Positions 5,931 through 6,393 of a stretch of 6,393 nucleotides of DNA are shown piece after piece (the first letter of the stretch is position 1; every line of letters begins with the position of its first letter). The notes beneath the pieces were generated by a model, which was not told the DNA's origin, made no database searches, and was given only the letters and a program-made list of their open reading frames with translations. Where the stretch lies: positions 1 through 6,393 of the forward strand of contig CAJMPF010000106.1 in assembly GCA_905215195.1 (NCBI GenBank). The letters are read 5' to 3'. A program made the translations under genes and the position numbers. This DNA comes from an uncultured bacterium. Lineage in GTDB: Bacteria > Actinomycetota > Coriobacteriia > Coriobacteriales > Coriobacteriaceae.

Positions 5931-6393
5931 ATGGCAGGCTCCCGGACATATCGTACGAAGGTGCTCGTCCTCGATAAGACGAAGCTCAAGGAGACGGACC
6001 TGATCCTGACGATGCTTGACGAGCGGGGTCGGCAGGTTCGTGCCGTGGCAAAGGGCGCCCGCAAACCCGGTGGGCGCCTGGCCGCGCGCTGCGAGCTGTT
6101 CTGTACCGTCGATATGCTGCTCGCACATGGACGGTCGCTCGACGTGGTTTCTCAGGCCGAGCTTATGGAAGCGCCGCTCGGCGCCGCGCCCGATTACGAG
6201 ACGACTTGCGCCGCAAGCGCGATTGCCGAGGTCGCGCGCGTGTGCTCATTCGAGGACGCCGAGGACCCGTTTACCTTTGCCATCACGCAGCGGGCGCTCA
6301 CGCTTGTCGGCAGCGGGCTCGACTCGGCACATATGGACCTGCTCGTGGCGGCCTTTGTCTTTAAACTGCTGTCGCACGTTGGCTACCGACCCG
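5931..6393 (+). CDS. recO: DNA repair protein RecO, N-terminal part (runs off the window)
   Basis: The frame opens at ATG 5931 and stays open to the window end, giving 154 codons of a protein usually about 240-260 long. RecO anneals SSB-coated single strands and loads RecA with RecR in gap repair. The first 80 residues match its OB-fold: RTYRTKVLVLDKTKLKETD, then DLILTMLDERG, VRAVAKGARKPGGRL, and DMLLAHGRSLDVVSQAEL. The later part, with its Ala-rich helices and a Cys at about 107, fits the start of the helical domain; the zinc-binding cysteines of the family would lie beyond the window. An in-frame era stop six codons upstream rules out an earlier start. The gap to era is 15 bases, so it probably shares the era transcript, but its ribosome binding site is weak, consistent with low expression of a repair protein. 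Confidence 0.93.
   Translation, partial: MAGSRTYRTKVLVLDKTKLKETDLILTMLDERGRQVRAVAKGARKPGGRLAARCELFCTVDMLLAHGRSLDVVSQAELMEAPLGAAPDYETTCAASAIAEVARVCSFEDAEDPFTFAITQRALTLVGSGLDSAHMDLLVAAFVFKLLSHVGYRP

Noticed and set aside
4494..6128. A 544-codon reverse-strand reading frame opposite dgkA, era and recO
   Set aside because: dgkA, era and recO are all in the same frame, so codon bias again leaves the opposite strand open. It ends at the complement of a TTA Leu codon in dgkA (4494-4496). It spans three real genes and resembles no family.
1..6393. A novel defence, mobile or CRISPR-like system
   Set aside because: All complete genes belong to well-known housekeeping families. I saw no spaced repeats, integrase, transposase, terminal inverted repeats or composition shift.

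Overview
This window is a compact, single-strand block of conserved housekeeping genes from a GC-rich bacterium. Gene order, GTG/TTG start codons, strong codon bias and protein style (an actinobacterial DnaJ2-like DnaJ, and an actinobacterial-type TKxD motif in Era) point to the class Coriobacteriia, probably a Collinsella-like gut actinobacterium. That assignment is an inference from sequence style, not from a search.

Layout, all on the + strand: (1) the 3' end of a gene that starts before the window, encoding a DnaJ C-terminal-like beta segment followed directly by hydrophobic, probably membrane-spanning, segments (1-443); (2) an 81-base gap holding a weak candidate promoter and a clear ribosome binding site; (3) dnaJ (525-1673); (4) mtaB, a tRNA methylthiotransferase (1683-2975); (5) a phoH/ybeZ-type ATPase (2956-3942); (6) ybeY (3939-4448); (7) a DgkA-family lipid kinase, probably undecaprenol kinase (4458-4835); (8) era (4848-5915); (9) the first 154 codons of recO, cut by the window end (5931-6393). 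From dnaJ to recO the genes overlap by 4-20 bases or lie 9-15 bases apart, and no terminator is visible between them, so they most likely form one operon.

Functionally the block joins protein folding (DnaJ), tRNA decoding accuracy (MtaB), 16S rRNA maturation and 30S assembly (PhoH/YbeZ, YbeY, Era), recycling of the cell-wall lipid carrier (DgkA family) and DNA repair (RecO). The same core is well known in Firmicutes and Actinobacteria. Compared with the Bacillus order as I recall it, prmA, rsmE, pgpH and cdd are missing from between these genes.

I see no mobile element, CRISPR array, tRNA or rRNA gene, and no convincing new defence or metabolic system. The points most worth a second look are the membrane-linked DnaJ-like partial gene upstream of dnaJ, a roughly 60-residue highly acidic N-terminal extension on Era, and a GC palindrome between the weak ribosome binding site and the start codon of recO. 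Two very long reverse-strand reading frames (over 540 codons each) are codon-bias mirrors of the real genes and were rejected.
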